Source: Chromatiales bacterium
GTDB lineage: Bacteria > Pseudomonadota > Gammaproteobacteria > JAHELT01
Direction: 5' to 3'
DNA length: 64,000 nt
Assembly: GCA_024644045.1 (NCBI GenBank)
Contig: JAHELT010000288.1
Location: forward strand, 19,859-83,858
The translations under genes were made by a program, and so were the position numbers. Below are positions 9,013-18,731 of this stretch, piece by piece. Each line of letters starts with the position of its first letter. The stretch's first letter is position 1. The notes under the pieces were generated by a model, which was not told the DNA's origin, searched no databases, and saw only the letters and a program-made list of their open reading frames with translations.

Positions 9013-10125
9013 TCAACGGTAACGGAACGCCCACACGCGCAGGCGGTCGGCGGAATCCTCGTCCCGCTCGAAATGCAATACCACGTTGCGCACGGGATCG
9101 TACTGCATGAGGTAGTTCATGCCGTAGAGCGGCGGTGAGTCGATCGTCAGCCGCTGCCAGGTTTGTGTGGGTGAATCGTAGACGAAAGTAACCGCCGCGC
9201 CCGATTCGTTGTAGTAAGGATCTTTACCCCGATTGGCGAGATACACCATCACATGGTTGCGGGAGTCGTAGGCGATCGCGGCGCCTTCGGCGGGCAGCGT
9301 GGTGCCGCGCACCTCTACCCGCCGCCAGCGCGGATCGCCCGGGCGGTAAGTGTAGAGGGTGTTGTCGCCGCCGTTCTTGCCGAACAGCAGCGCCGCCCGG
9401 GCGTAGGTGTCGTACACGATGGTGCGGGACCAGCCGGCGCCGTCCGACGGGGCCTCGCGCGCCGACCAGCGCCGCGCACCGCGCTCGAAATGATAGGTGT
9501 AGCGGCCGTCATGGCCGATCAGCTGCCGCCCCAGCGGATCCCAGGTGAGCGCCTGGGCGAACAGGTTCGGCGGTCCCGTGTCCAGGCGTTGCCAGAGGCG
9601 CCGGTCCGGATCGTACTCCCAGTGCGCAGGCTTCAAGCGGGTGTACCAGTCGCCGCGGAACATGGGAAACCGGGCATCGGGTGCGAAGCGCGTGTGCTCG
9701 GGGAAGCTGATCACCACTACGCGCCGTGCCTCGGGGTCGTACTCGACCGCATCGAAGGTGTGCATGGCCCAGGGACGGCCGCTCGAGGTGACGCACTGGC
9801 CGTCGGCGAGAATACGGTACGCGGTCTTGGGATCCTGCGGGTAGTCCTGCTGCCAGCGGAGTGTGCTCAGGCTCAGGCGCCACAGCGCGTTGGATTCGCC
9901 GCGTTCCGGCGGCGCGGGCTCGTGGGTGTCGGAGCCGAAGAAGAACACCTCGCCGCGGTCGGGTGCGATCGCCGCGCCGCCGTGGAACACCTTTGGCGCC
10001 GCAACGCCCCGTGTCGGCACGTTCACCCAGCGTCCGCTCGGCATGGCTTGCCAGTCGAACGCGCCCGCGCCCGCCGACGCCGCGCAGCACGCCAGCCACA
10101 AACACATCGCCGCCCGACTCCTCAT
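9013..10125 (-). CDS. secreted kelch/propeller-like protein
   Basis: 370-aa protein with a signal peptide ([20 protein letters not shown], cleavage near GAGA/FDW). The mature part contains repeated strand patterns with WxR, YDP and D-x-R-x-R-x-W motifs, such as [13 protein letters not shown] and [11 protein letters not shown], typical of kelch or galactose-oxidase-type beta-propellers. No catalytic site is recognisable. The frame is open well upstream, but that part is antisense to the next gene; the signal peptide fixes the start. It is divergent from the proline-racemase-family gene with about 100 bases between them. Function is unknown. Confidence 0.7.
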   Translation of the reverse strand: MRSRAAMCLWLACCAASAGAGAFDWQAMPSGRWVNVPTRGVAAPKVFHGGAAIAPDRGEVFFFGSDTHEPAPPERGESNALWRLSLSTLRWQQDYPQDPKTAYRILADGQCVTSSGRPWAMHTFDAVEYDPEARRVVVISFPEHTRFAPDARFPMFRGDWYTRLKPAHWEYDPDRRLWQRLDTGPPNLFAQALTWDPLGRQLIGHDGRYTYHFERGARRWSAREAPSDGAGWSRTIVYDTYARAALLFGKNGGDNTLYTYRPGDPRWRRVEVRGTTLPAEGAAIAYDSRNHVMVYLANRGKDPYYNESGAAVTFVYDSPTQTWQRLTIDSPPLYGMNYLMQYDPVRNVVLHFERDEDSADRLRVWAFRYR

Positions 10126-10224
10126 CCGTCGCAGGATAAAGGATTTCCGCCCGCGGCGAATTGGGCCGGCCCGCGGTGTGTGCAAGAATGCGAACGCCCC
10201 AGCCCGTTTCGCCGCGGAGTGATC

Positions 10225-11259
10225 ATGCAGACCGAGCAGACGATTCATGTAGTCAGTTGCCATGCCGAGGGCGAGGTGGGCGACGTCATCGTCGGCGGCG
10301 TCGCGCCGCCGCCCGGAGACACCCTGTGGGAGCAGTCGCGCTACATCGCGAACGACGGAGCGCTGCGCAATCTGATGTTGAACGAGCCGCGCGGGGGCGT
10401 GTTCCGGCACGTGAACCTGCTGGTGCCGGCCAAGCATCCGGATGCGCACATGGGGTTCATCATCATGGAGCCCGAAGATACGCCGCCGATGTCGGGCTCC
10501 AACAGCCTGTGTGTGGCGACCGTGCTGCTGGAGAGCGGCATGCTGCCCATGCAGGAGCCACATACGCGGCTGCTGCTGGAAGCGCCCGGCGGCCTGATCG
10601 AGGTGGTCGCCACCTGCAACGGGGGCCGTGTCGAGCAGGTCTGTGTGCGCAACGTCGCATCGTTTGTCGAACGCCTGGATGCCAGGCTCGAGATCGAAGG
10701 TCTGGGCACGCTCGATGTCGACACCGCGTACGGCGGCGACAGCTTTGTTCTGGTCGACGCGGCCGCGCTGGGGTTTGCGCTGAGCCCGGACGAGGCCCGC
10801 GACATCGCCCAGACCGGCATACGCATCACGCGTGCCGCCAACGAGCAGCTGGGGTTCACGCACCCGGAGAACCCCGACTGGAAGCACATTTCCTTCTGTC
10901 AGATGACCGCGCCGCTGGAGCTGCGCCAGGGCATTAAGACCGGCCGCAACGCGGTGGTGATCCGGCCCGGGAAGATCGATCGCTCGCCCACCGGCACCGG
11001 CTGCTGCGCGCGGATGGCGGTGCTGCACGCCCGCGGTGAGCTGAACGTCGGCGAGATTTTTCACGGCCGCTCGCTGATCGATTCGCTGTTCGCCTGCGCC
11101 ATCGAGGCGGAAACCACCGTTGGCGACCGTGCGGCGGTGGTGCCGTCGTTGGCCGGGCGCGCCTGGATCACCGGCATTCACCAGCACTTCGTGCGCGCGG
11201 ACGACCCCTGGCCGCAGGGCTACCGGCTGAGCGACACCTGGCCGAGCTTCCCGCCCTGA
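10225..11259 (+). CDS. proline racemase family protein (hydroxyproline epimerase/dehydratase-like)
   Basis: 344-aa diaminopimelate-epimerase-fold protein of the proline racemase superfamily. The two catalytic motifs are clear but altered. The first reads MSGSNSLC, where racemases have MCGH (Cys replaced by Ser). The second reads DRSPTGTG, where racemases have DRSPCGTG (Cys replaced by Thr). Loss of both thiols argues against simple racemisation and suggests a dehydratase-type or other activity on a proline derivative. The start [10 protein letters not shown] is chosen over upstream in-frame codons because homology begins there. The enolase-superfamily gene at 12679 and the transporter at 14754 point to hydroxyproline-type substrate catabolism. 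Confidence 0.8.
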   Translation: MQTEQTIHVVSCHAEGEVGDVIVGGVAPPPGDTLWEQSRYIANDGALRNLMLNEPRGGVFRHVNLLVPAKHPDAHMGFIIMEPEDTPPMSGSNSLCVATVLLESGMLPMQEPHTRLLLEAPGGLIEVVATCNGGRVEQVCVRNVASFVERLDARLEIEGLGTLDVDTAYGGDSFVLVDAAALGFALSPDEARDIAQTGIRITRAANEQLGFTHPENPDWKHISFCQMTAPLELRQGIKTGRNAVVIRPGKIDRSPTGTGCCARMAVLHARGELNVGEIFHGRSLIDSLFACAIEAETTVGDRAAVVPSLAGRAWITGIHQHFVRADDPWPQGYRLSDTWPSFPP

Positions 11260-11268
11260 AGGCCGGGT

Positions 11269-12576
11269 CTACGGTGCGTGCCGCAGCCGGTTTGCCCTGC
11301 TGTCCGGATCAGGGCTGGCGAAGAACAGCACGCGTTCGTCGCCGTCCCACTGCAGTGGGGCCTGGTCGTAGGGATTGCGCCAGCGTGACGCCGACAGCGT
11401 GGCCGGGATGCGGTCTGCCGGGATTCCGTCATCGCGTAACGCCAGTTTTACGTTGAACAGTGAGATCAAGCCGTCGGCATCGTGCACGCGGTAGGCGTAG
11501 CGGGTGTTCGACGGCGCGCCGATCTCGTGCAGTATGGCCCCGACGGGGTTGATCACGTACTCGTGCCACGGTGCCCGCAGGCCGCTCAGCAGGCGCGGAG
11601 CTTCGCTGAGGCGCCCCGGCGGCAGCTCGGAGATCGCGGCCAGCGTGGCGTAGGTGCCGAACGCCAGGTTCGTGCTGCGGTGGGGCTTTATCAGTGGACG
11701 CAGTGCGCGGCCGGGCAGCGCCTGCTGCGTGTCGGTCGACAGGTGTGTCAGCAGCCGCACCGTTTCCCGGAACAGGGTCATGTAGGGCTCGCGCAGGGAG
11801 ATCTCCTCGGGGCTCAACGGTGCGAGGCTTTGCGGCGCGTTCGCGCCGGCCGGTAACAGGTCCACGCATTGCGCATAGACATAGACGGATCGCCGAAGCT
11901 GTTCGACCGCCACTATCTTGCTCAGCAGCTGCCGGGCCTCACGCATGGCGCGCCGGGCGAAGGCGATCTCCGAGGCGAAAGCCTCGAGCGCGTCGGGTGC
12001 AGCTTCCAGGCACGCAGCGCCGAGCACGTTGAGACGCAGGTTGTAGAGGGCCAGCAGATCGACGAACCGCGGCAGGGGCGCGCGGTGATCCGGCGTCAGG
12101 GTCATCGCGTAACCCGGCAGTGCATGCAGACGAGTCAGGCGTTGCAGCCGGATGCGAAAGCGTGCAGCGAGTGAGTCGATCGCGGTCTGCTGTTCGCGCC
12201 AGTAGGGTGCGCACGGCCGTTCATCGGCGTTGCACAGTTGCCGCAGCGCCGCACGGTCCCAATCCACCGCCGGCCAGATATCGCCGAAGCCGATACTTGC
12301 GCTCGGGTTCGCGGAGCGGTCATGTTCGGCGAGCCGTCTGTTTATCTCGCGCACGCGCTGCTCGCCGTACGCAACGAAATCGGGTTCGTCCAGCGGCGCG
12401 TGCAGGCCCATCAGGGCGTTGAACCGGTTGTCGTGCGCAGCGACCGTCGGATACTCGGCCGCGAGAGCACCTTGCGCTGCCGGATCGAGCTCCGCGTCCG
12501 GCCACAGCATCACGGCGACGGCCAGCACGGCCGGTAACGCGATCAGCAGGCCGATGCCACCGAGTAGAATTCTCAT
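11269..12576 (-). CDS. hypothetical membrane-anchored protein
   Basis: 435-aa protein of unknown function. An N-terminal hydrophobic segment (about residues 3-22, [20 protein letters not shown]) should anchor it in the inner membrane, with the rest periplasmic. The remainder is helix-rich, with many Arg, Leu and Ala, and no recognised motif. It converges with the proline-racemase-family gene (9 bases between stops) and is divergent from the enolase-superfamily gene. It breaks up the hydroxyproline-type gene set, so a role in that pathway is not implied. Confidence 0.7.
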   Translation of the reverse strand: MRILLGGIGLLIALPAVLAVAVMLWPDAELDPAAQGALAAEYPTVAAHDNRFNALMGLHAPLDEPDFVAYGEQRVREINRRLAEHDRSANPSASIGFGDIWPAVDWDRAALRQLCNADERPCAPYWREQQTAIDSLAARFRIRLQRLTRLHALPGYAMTLTPDHRAPLPRFVDLLALYNLRLNVLGAACLEAAPDALEAFASEIAFARRAMREARQLLSKIVAVEQLRRSVYVYAQCVDLLPAGANAPQSLAPLSPEEISLREPYMTLFRETVRLLTHLSTDTQQALPGRALRPLIKPHRSTNLAFGTYATLAAISELPPGRLSEAPRLLSGLRAPWHEYVINPVGAILHEIGAPSNTRYAYRVHDADGLISLFNVKLALRDDGIPADRIPATLSASRWRNPYDQAPLQWDGDERVLFFASPDPDSRANRLRHAP

Positions 12577-12678
12577 GTCGCAGTCAGGCTACGGTGTTTC
12601 GATTTCCGAAACCGTGCGGTGCGTCGCCGGCGCAGCCTGCCGCCGGGCAGGCGCGGCGGAAACAAGTATACTGATGCC

Positions 12679-13782
12679 GTGAAAATCGCCGCGATCAACG
12701 TCTACCAGGTGGACCTGCCGCTGCGGGAAGGCCGTTACGCGTGGGCCGACGGCAAGTATGTCGAGGTGTTCGACTCCACCGTGGTCGAGATCGAGGCCGA
12801 CGACGGCACCTGCGGCTACGGCGAGGTCTGCCCGCTGGGCCCGTTCTACCTGCCCGCCTACGGTCCCGGCGCGCGTACCGGTATCGCCGAGCTGGCGCCG
12901 CAGCTGCTGGGCGCAGATCCGCTGCAGATCGGCGTGATAAACGAACGCATGGACCGTGCGCTGCTGGGGCATCCGTACGTCAAGTCACCGCTCGACATGG
13001 CCTGCTGGGATCTGCTCGGCAAGGCCGCGGGGTTGCCGGTATGCGAATTGCTCGGCGGGCGCTATGGCGAACGCATCGTGCTCTACCGCGCGATCAGTCA
13101 GGCCCCCCCCGAGCAGATGGCCGGGAATATCGCGGACTACCGCAGGCAGGGCTACACGCGCTTCCAGTTGAAGGTGGGCGGTGCGGTGCGCGACGACATT
13201 GAGCGCATTCGCGCGGCGCGCGAGATTCTCGATCAGGGCGAGACACTGGTCGCCGATGCGAACACCGGATGGCTGCTGCACGAGGCGGCACGCGTGGTCG
13301 ACGCTGTGGCGGACCTCGACGTGTACATCGAGCAGCCGTGCCGCAGCTACGAAGAGTCGCTCAGCGTGCGCCGCCGCACGCGGCTGCCTTTCGTGCTCGA
13401 CGAGAACATCGACGGCCTGGCTGCCTTGCTGCGCGCGCAGCATGATGCCGCCGCGGACGTGGTCAATCTCAAGATCTCCAAGCTGGGCGGCCTGAGCAGG
13501 ACGCGACAGCTGCGCGACCTTTGCGTCGCGCTCGGCCTCGCCATGACCCTGGAGGACAGCTGGGGCGGCGACATCACCACGGCCGCGATTGCGCATCTGG
13601 CGCACTCGACACCGGAAGGGTTTCGCTTCAGTGCGACGGATTTCAACAGCTACGTCACGGTGCAGAACGCCGACGGCGCGCCGCAGCGCGAAGCCGGCTG
13701 TATGCAGGCCCCGCGGCTGCCGGGCCTGGGAGTGACGCCGAACATGGCCGTGCTGGGCGACCCCGTTGCCCGCTACCGGTAG
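12679..13782 (+). CDS. mandelate racemase/muconate lactonizing (enolase-superfamily) enzyme, probable cis-3-hydroxy-L-proline dehydratase
   Basis: 367-aa enolase-superfamily enzyme. An N-terminal capping domain ([17 protein letters not shown]) is followed by a barrel with the expected catalytic elements: LKVG (the first lysine region), VADANTGW (first metal ligand), IEQPC (second), VLDENI (third) and NLKISKLGG (second lysine). This arrangement resembles the cis-3-hydroxyproline dehydratase/dipeptide-epimerase branch. The GTG at 12679 is the likely start (VKIAAINVY); a nearby ATG is out of frame. The neighbouring proline-racemase-family gene, LysR gene and EamA exporter support an amino-acid-derivative substrate, but specificity is inferred. 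Confidence 0.8.
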   Translation: MKIAAINVYQVDLPLREGRYAWADGKYVEVFDSTVVEIEADDGTCGYGEVCPLGPFYLPAYGPGARTGIAELAPQLLGADPLQIGVINERMDRALLGHPYVKSPLDMACWDLLGKAAGLPVCELLGGRYGERIVLYRAISQAPPEQMAGNIADYRRQGYTRFQLKVGGAVRDDIERIRAAREILDQGETLVADANTGWLLHEAARVVDAVADLDVYIEQPCRSYEESLSVRRRTRLPFVLDENIDGLAALLRAQHDAAADVVNLKISKLGGLSRTRQLRDLCVALGLAMTLEDSWGGDITTAAIAHLAHSTPEGFRFSATDFNSYVTVQNADGAPQREAGCMQAPRLPGLGVTPNMAVLGDPVARYR

Positions 13783-13791
13783 CGCGCAGGT

Positions 13792-14643
13792 TTATTCTCC
13801 GGTGGCGATGGCGCGCAGCTCGTGCAGCGCCTGCTGCAGGATGTCTGTGTCCTTCGGGTTGTCGGTGTAGACGACGTACGCCGGCCGTTCAAGCCGCGGC
13901 GCGCCGTTCAGCAGGTGCAGCCTGCCGGCGGCCAGCAGCGGCTCCACAACCCGCAGCGAAAAGTAACCGGAGCCGCCGTTCTCCAGTATGTACTGCAGCC
14001 CCAGCGCGCCCAGGCCCACCGACACGGCCGGCGTGTCCATTTCCGGAAAGGCTTCGCCGTGGCGCGCCCGGAACACGTCTCCCCAGTCGACGAAAACATA
14101 GTCTTCCACCCAGCCCGCCGACACTTCACGCGGGTCGGTCGAGACCAGCACGAGGGTTTCCTCCAGCAGCGGCTCGATCAGCAGCCCGGGCTGCTGGCGC
14201 GGCTGGTACATCACGGCGACGTCCAGTAACCCGTCCGAGAGCTGGCGCATGAGGCTCTGCGAATAATCGGCTTCGAGACGGAGCGCCACATCCGGGGCGA
14301 CGCGGCGCATGCGCGGTATCCACTTCGTTACCAGGTGCTCCCACAGGCTGATCTGGGCGCCGAGGCCGAGTGCGGTGCGGTAGCCCTGCGGCAGGCTGAT
14401 CTCCTGGCGCGACTGCTGCCAGAGGTGCTGCATGCCCAGCGCGTAGCGGCGGAAGCGGTGGCCGGCGGAGGTCAGCTCCGCGCCGCTGTGGCTGCGCAGA
14501 AACAACGGCCGCCCGAACTGCTGTTCCAGCGTCTTGATGCGCGCGCTGACGGTCGACTGGCTGACGTCCAGATTGACGGCGGCCTGGTTGAAGTTACCGC
14601 AGGCGGCAATCTCCAGGAACGTGCGGATGTGCTCGAGCTTCAC
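13792..14643 (-). CDS. LysR-family transcriptional regulator
   Basis: 283-aa LysR-type regulator. The N-terminal winged helix-turn-helix (about 1-60: MKLEHIRTFLEIAACGNFNQAAVNLDVS...) is followed by a periplasmic-binding-protein-like effector domain. It converges with the enolase-superfamily gene (9 bases apart) and is divergent from the EamA exporter. An inverted repeat with T-N11-A geometry sits in that divergent region. It is the obvious candidate to control the flanking metabolic and export genes. The effector is unknown. Confidence 0.9.
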   Translation of the reverse strand: MKLEHIRTFLEIAACGNFNQAAVNLDVSQSTVSARIKTLEQQFGRPLFLRSHSGAELTSAGHRFRRYALGMQHLWQQSRQEISLPQGYRTALGLGAQISLWEHLVTKWIPRMRRVAPDVALRLEADYSQSLMRQLSDGLLDVAVMYQPRQQPGLLIEPLLEETLVLVSTDPREVSAGWVEDYVFVDWGDVFRARHGEAFPEMDTPAVSVGLGALGLQYILENGGSGYFSLRVVEPLLAAGRLHLLNGAPRLERPAYVVYTDNPKDTDILQQALHELRAIATGE

Positions 14644-14677
14644 GGGCGCGACCCCTGGCCGGCGAGGGGATCAGGTT

Positions 14678-14692
14678 ATCGAATTTCTCGAT
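14678..14692. promoter_or_regulatory. candidate LysR-type operator
   Basis: Inverted repeat ATCGA-ATTTC-TCGAT in the 110-base divergent space between the LysR and EamA genes. T at 14679 and A at 14691 fit the T-N11-A geometry of LysR binding sites. Position and symmetry are seen directly; binding is inferred. Confidence 0.5.
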
Positions 14693-14753
14693 TGATGTAA
14701 TCACAAAAAGTCGCTTTCCAAATAGGTTCAATCGGCGCAACTTAGTCCTCCTC

Positions 14754-15815
14754 ATGCCTCCCCAGCTAGCTGCAGTCGACCGTCCCGACGCCGGTATCGC
14801 CATGGTGATGGGCGCGCTGTTCCTGTTCGCGCTGCAGGACATCATCGTCAAGTTTTTATCCGACGACTACTCGGTGCTGCAGATCGTGTTCATCCGCGGC
14901 CTGGTGGCGCTGGTGCCGCTTGCCATCATGGTCCGGATCGCCTACCGCGGCCGGCGGGTGATCCTGCGCCGGACCGGCTGGCTGCTGCTGCGCGGCGGCC
15001 TTGGGTTCGCTTCCTACCTCGGCTACTACATGGCGGTGGCCGCGCTACCGCTGGCGCAAGTAGTGACGATCACATTCACGGCGCCCATTTTCGCCACCGC
15101 GCTGTCGGCGCTGCTGCTGCGCGAGCCCGTGGGCTGGCGGCGCTGGTGCGCAGTGTTCGTCGGCTTTATCGCCACCGCCATCGTCATCGGGCCGACCGGC
15201 CTGAGCATCGAGCTCGGCGCGCTGCTGGCACTCACCGCGGCCATCACCTATGCCCTGATGACGCTGACCACGCGCTACATCGGACAGACCGCGCTGCCCT
15301 CGGTGATGGCGCTGGTGAGCATGCTGGTGTTCGTGCTGGGCAGCGGCGTCGGGAGCGTGTACGTGACGGTCTTCTGGAGCGAGGTCGCAACCCGGGATCC
15401 CTCGCTGCTGTTCCTGCTGCGCCCGTGGCGCATGCCGGCGCCCGGGGATCTTGCGCTTATGCTGTTGATGGGCCTGAATGCGACTTTCGGCTTCTACTAC
15501 CTGACCAAAGCGTACTGGGTGGCGCCCATCAGCGTGGTGGCGCCGTTCGAGTACAGCTACATCATATGGGCCGTGGCGTTCGGCTATTTCATCTGGGGGG
15601 AGGTGCCGGCCGTCACCACCTGGGTCGGCGTTGTGGTGCTGATCACCACGAGTCTGTACATCCTGCGCCGCGAGGTCCGCCTCGCCGCCGCTGACGACGA
15701 CACCCTGGTTGCGGCGCGCATCAACCTCCCGGCCGATACCGATCAACGCATGGAGCCCGAGATTCAGGCAGTGCTCGCCGAGCACCTTTCCCCGCAACCG
15801 GTCAAGGGCGAGTAG
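14754..15815 (+). CDS. EamA/DMT-family transporter
   Basis: 353-aa inner-membrane protein with about ten hydrophobic segments arranged as two EamA repeats (roughly 15-150 and 170-310), typical of drug/metabolite exporters. It is divergent from the LysR gene and probably controlled by it through the intervening inverted repeat. A 40-residue hydrophilic C-terminal extension follows the last helix. The substrate is unknown; the neighbourhood suggests an amino acid or proline derivative. Confidence 0.85.
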   Translation: MPPQLAAVDRPDAGIAMVMGALFLFALQDIIVKFLSDDYSVLQIVFIRGLVALVPLAIMVRIAYRGRRVILRRTGWLLLRGGLGFASYLGYYMAVAALPLAQVVTITFTAPIFATALSALLLREPVGWRRWCAVFVGFIATAIVIGPTGLSIELGALLALTAAITYALMTLTTRYIGQTALPSVMALVSMLVFVLGSGVGSVYVTVFWSEVATRDPSLLFLLRPWRMPAPGDLALMLLMGLNATFGFYYLTKAYWVAPISVVAPFEYSYIIWAVAFGYFIWGEVPAVTTWVGVVVLITTSLYILRREVRLAAADDDTLVAARINLPADTDQRMEPEIQAVLAEHLSPQPVKGE

Positions 15816-15827
15816 TGCCGCCAGCCA

Positions 15828-16201
15828 GCCAGGGGCCTGTCCCCTGTGACTGTCGTTCAACTTGTCGTCTTTCACTGAGCGGCTTGCCAATACGCCGTCG
15901 TTTTCGGGGACTGTCCCCACCCTGCAGCAAGCGGGGGACAGTCCCCGATCAGCCACGGCTTTCTAACCAACCGCTCAAAAAATGTGGAACTGGTTCGAGG
16001 GTGTGCCAGGGGACTGTCCCCTGTGACTGTCGTTCAACTTGTCGTCTTTCACTGAGCGGCTTGCCAATACGCCGTCGTTTTCGGGGACTGTCCCCACCCT
16101 GCAGCAAGCGGGGGACAGTCCCCGATCAGCCACGGCTTTCTAACCAACCGCTCAAAATATGTGGAACTGTTTCGAGGTTGTACTCAGGGGACAGTCCCCG
16201 G
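15828..16201. repeat. 177-bp tandem repeat with GGGGACAGTCCCC hairpins
   Basis: Two nearly identical 177-base units (15828-16004 and 16005-16181) followed by the first bases of a third copy ending in CAGGGGACAGTCCCCGG. Each unit carries a strong hairpin: CGGGGACTGTCCCC pairs with GGGGGACAGTCCCCG across a short loop. The units differ at only a few positions, mainly near the ends. GGGGACAGTCCCC-type palindromes resemble REP-like elements of proteobacteria. The array lies between the convergent EamA and BoxR-like genes and supplies the last codons of the latter. Confidence 0.9.
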
Positions 16202-17173
16202 CGGCACCAGGCGGGCCAGCTCCTCGATGCAATCGTCGACGCTGCGGGCAGAAGTTTCCAGCACGTGGTCGGCGGCCCGATACAGCGGCTCACGTTCCTG
16301 CAGAATCTGCTGCAGGTCTTCCATGGCGCTGGTGTTGCCGGCCATTGGACGCAAGTCCCCCTGTGCGATCACGCGCTGCATGTGCTCTTCGGGCAGAGCC
16401 CTCACCCACACGGTGAAGAAATGCCGGCGCAGCAGGCTGTACGTATCGGCGGCCGAGACCAGGCTGCCGCCGGTCTCCAGGATCACGTTGCGGTAGTCGT
16501 CGCGCACGCAAGCCACGGCCTGCTTCTCCAGGCGCCGGTACATCGGCTGCCCGCCAAGGGAGAATATTTCCTCGATCGCCATGTTGCCGATGCGCTCTAT
16601 GACATCGGTCAGTTGCACGAAGGGCAGGCCGGTGCGCCGGGCGAGCAGCCGCCCGAGCGTGGTCTTGCCCGCGCCGCGCAGACCCAGCAGCGCGATACCC
16701 TGCTGCGCGTCACGGGCGGCCTCGAAACGCTCGCGAAGCAGCGCGAAGGCTTCCTGCTGCTGCGCCTCATCCAACTGTGCGATGAACGCCTGCAGCAGCG
16801 TGGCAGTGTCGGTTGCCGACACTTCTTCGCTCAGCAGCGTGAGCGGGTCGGTGTCCAGAGCCTGCGCGATCTGCCACAACAGCGCAATCGAGAGGTTGGC
16901 CTGGCCCTGCTCAATCTGCGCGAGATAGCGTTCGGAAACGCCGGCATGCTGCGCCAGCAGCTTGCGCGAGACACCACGTTGCGCGCGTATGCCGCGCACA
17001 CGGTTGGCGATATGGCGGTTGTAGGCCTGCGCCCCGCTCGCGCCCCTGCGCAGCGCGGCGCCCTCGCCCCCGGCCGGCAACGGATGTGCGCTCGCCACCG
17101 GTGCGCTACCCGTGGAGCTTAACGAATTCGAAGCTGCCCGGCTTGTTGTCGATGTAGGTTTTCGGCGGGCCAA
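16184..17173 (-). CDS. boxR: XRE HTH-shikimate kinase-like regulator (BoxR-like)
   Basis: 329-aa fusion. An XRE-type helix-turn-helix (about 55-115: NRVRGIRAQRGVSRKLLAQHAGVSERYLAQIEQG) is joined to a shikimate-kinase-like P-loop domain with GLRGAGKTT at about residue 165. This is the architecture of BoxR, the benzoyl-CoA-responsive repressor of box genes. It directly follows boxB, and the assigned start overlaps boxB's 3' end by 68 bases; the first 40 residues are low-complexity, so the true start may lie further in. The last residues (PPGTVP) are encoded by the adjacent repeat, so the natural C-terminus may have been altered. Confidence 0.8.
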   Translation of the reverse strand: MARRKPTSTTSRAASNSLSSTGSAPVASAHPLPAGGEGAALRRGASGAQAYNRHIANRVRGIRAQRGVSRKLLAQHAGVSERYLAQIEQGQANLSIALLWQIAQALDTDPLTLLSEEVSATDTATLLQAFIAQLDEAQQQEAFALLRERFEAARDAQQGIALLGLRGAGKTTLGRLLARRTGLPFVQLTDVIERIGNMAIEEIFSLGGQPMYRRLEKQAVACVRDDYRNVILETGGSLVSAADTYSLLRRHFFTVWVRALPEEHMQRVIAQGDLRPMAGNTSAMEDLQQILQEREPLYRAADHVLETSARSVDDCIEELARLVPPGTVP

Positions 17174-18557
17174 TCCAGCGCGCGAACTCGCCCGGTTCCA
17201 CGACCTGGTGCATCACGTCGTGCAGGTGCTGCAGGTCGTCCGCGGTAGGCAACCAGTCGTCGCGCTGCGCCTGCCACGCGTCGTCGGCGATCAGCGCGCC
17301 GTCGGGCGTGACCGTCAGTTGCGCGAATTCGCCGACCTTGCGATTGAACGCCACGTGCGGCAAGCGTATCTCGAACTCGATACCGGCGCTGGAGATGCTG
17401 CGGTTCCAGCGTTCCACGCCTTTCTCGCAATCAACGACGTAGTCGTCGCGCAGGCGGGCGTTGATCGCGTTGATCGCCGGCTCGTCCACGCGCACGAAAT
17501 CGCCGTTCACCAGCTTGGTGATCGGGTAGGTGGTATCCATGAGCTGATGGTCGTCTTCGATGCTGGTTTCGCGAAAGCGGCCCTTGAGTCCGGCGTTGAA
17601 GTAGTTGGCCGCGTTGGTGGACACGTCGGCGCCGAACAGGTCCAGTGACACGCTGAAGTGGAAATTCACCTTGCGCTGTATCGTGGGCAGGTCGATCACG
17701 CCCAGTGCGCGAACCTTCTCGGTGGCATACGGGTCTTCAATGCCGTTCTCCCGCATTACGCGGCACGTCTGCTCGATGGTTCGCGCCACGCCCGTGGTGC
17801 CGACGAACATGTGATGGGCTTCTTCCGTCAGCATGAAACGCGTGGTCCGCGACAGCGGATCGAATCCCGACTGGGCAAGCGACTCGAGCTGCATCTTGCC
17901 GTCGCGATCGGTGAAAAAAGTAAACATGAAGAACGACAGCCAGTCCGGCGTACGCTCGTTGAATGCGCCCAGCATGCGTGGCCGGTCGGCATCGCCGGAG
18001 CGGCGTTGCAGCAGCATCTCGGCCTCCTCGCGCCCGTCGCGTCCGAAGTACTTCTGCAGCAGGTAGACCATCGCCCACAGGTGGCGACCCTCCTCGACGT
18101 TGACCTGGAAGACGTTGCGCATGTCGTACAACGACGGCGCGGTGCTTCCCAGGTGCCGCTGCTGTTCCACCGAGGCCGGTTCCGTGTCGCCCTGCACGAC
18201 GAGCAGCCTGCGCAGCATGGCCCGGTACTCGCCCGGCACGTCCTGCCACACCGGTTCACCCTTGTGACGGCCGAAGGCGATGCGCCGGCCTTCCTCGGCC
18301 GGTGCCAGCAGGATACCCCACCGGTACTCGGGCAGCTTGACGTAGTCGAACTTGGCCCAGCCGTCTCTGCTCACGCCGACCGCGGTGCGCAGGTACACGT
18401 CGACGTCCTGGAACCCGTTCGGTCCCATCTGCTTCCACCAGTCGATGTACCCGGGATGCCAGCTTTCCAGCGCCCGCCGCAGACGCCGATCGTCGGCCAG
18501 ACCGACGTTGTTGGGGATCAGTTCGTCGTAGTCAACTTCAACGATAGCTTGTGACAT
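17106..18557 (-). CDS. boxB: benzoyl-CoA 2,3-epoxidase subunit BoxB
   Basis: 483-aa diiron oxygenase component of the aerobic benzoyl-CoA (box) pathway, which epoxidises the ring of benzoyl-CoA. Family features include the YDELIPNNVGLADDRRLRRALESW N-terminus, the VNVEEGRHLWAMVYLL segment and the TEEAHHMFVGTTGV segment; the last two carry the E..H and EE..HH iron ligands. It follows boxC (175-base gap) and precedes the BoxR-like gene. The reductase partner BoxA, needed for electron supply, is not encoded in this window. Confidence 0.93.
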   Translation of the reverse strand: MSQAIVEVDYDELIPNNVGLADDRRLRRALESWHPGYIDWWKQMGPNGFQDVDVYLRTAVGVSRDGWAKFDYVKLPEYRWGILLAPAEEGRRIAFGRHKGEPVWQDVPGEYRAMLRRLLVVQGDTEPASVEQQRHLGSTAPSLYDMRNVFQVNVEEGRHLWAMVYLLQKYFGRDGREEAEMLLQRRSGDADRPRMLGAFNERTPDWLSFFMFTFFTDRDGKMQLESLAQSGFDPLSRTTRFMLTEEAHHMFVGTTGVARTIEQTCRVMRENGIEDPYATEKVRALGVIDLPTIQRKVNFHFSVSLDLFGADVSTNAANYFNAGLKGRFRETSIEDDHQLMDTTYPITKLVNGDFVRVDEPAINAINARLRDDYVVDCEKGVERWNRSISSAGIEFEIRLPHVAFNRKVGEFAQLTVTPDGALIADDAWQAQRDDWLPTADDLQHLHDVMHQVVEPGEFARWIGPPKTYIDNKPGSFEFVKLHG

Positions 18558-18731
18558 GAGTTGAGCCTCTAAGCGCTTGTCGAGATGCAGCCTGTGACCT
18601 GTTCAACGTGCTGCGTCAATGAATGCGATTTTGACCTGGTGCATGAAGCAACAACGCAAGGTTGTCGATTCATGGCTGTCCGTCCGTGAACCGCCCGGCG
18701 GGGCCGGGGAAACGTGTTCTTCGACACCCTG

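Noticed and set aside
9253..10224. Long 5' extension of the proline-racemase-family frame
   Set aside because: The extension is antisense to the propeller-like gene, and homology begins at [10 protein letters not shown].
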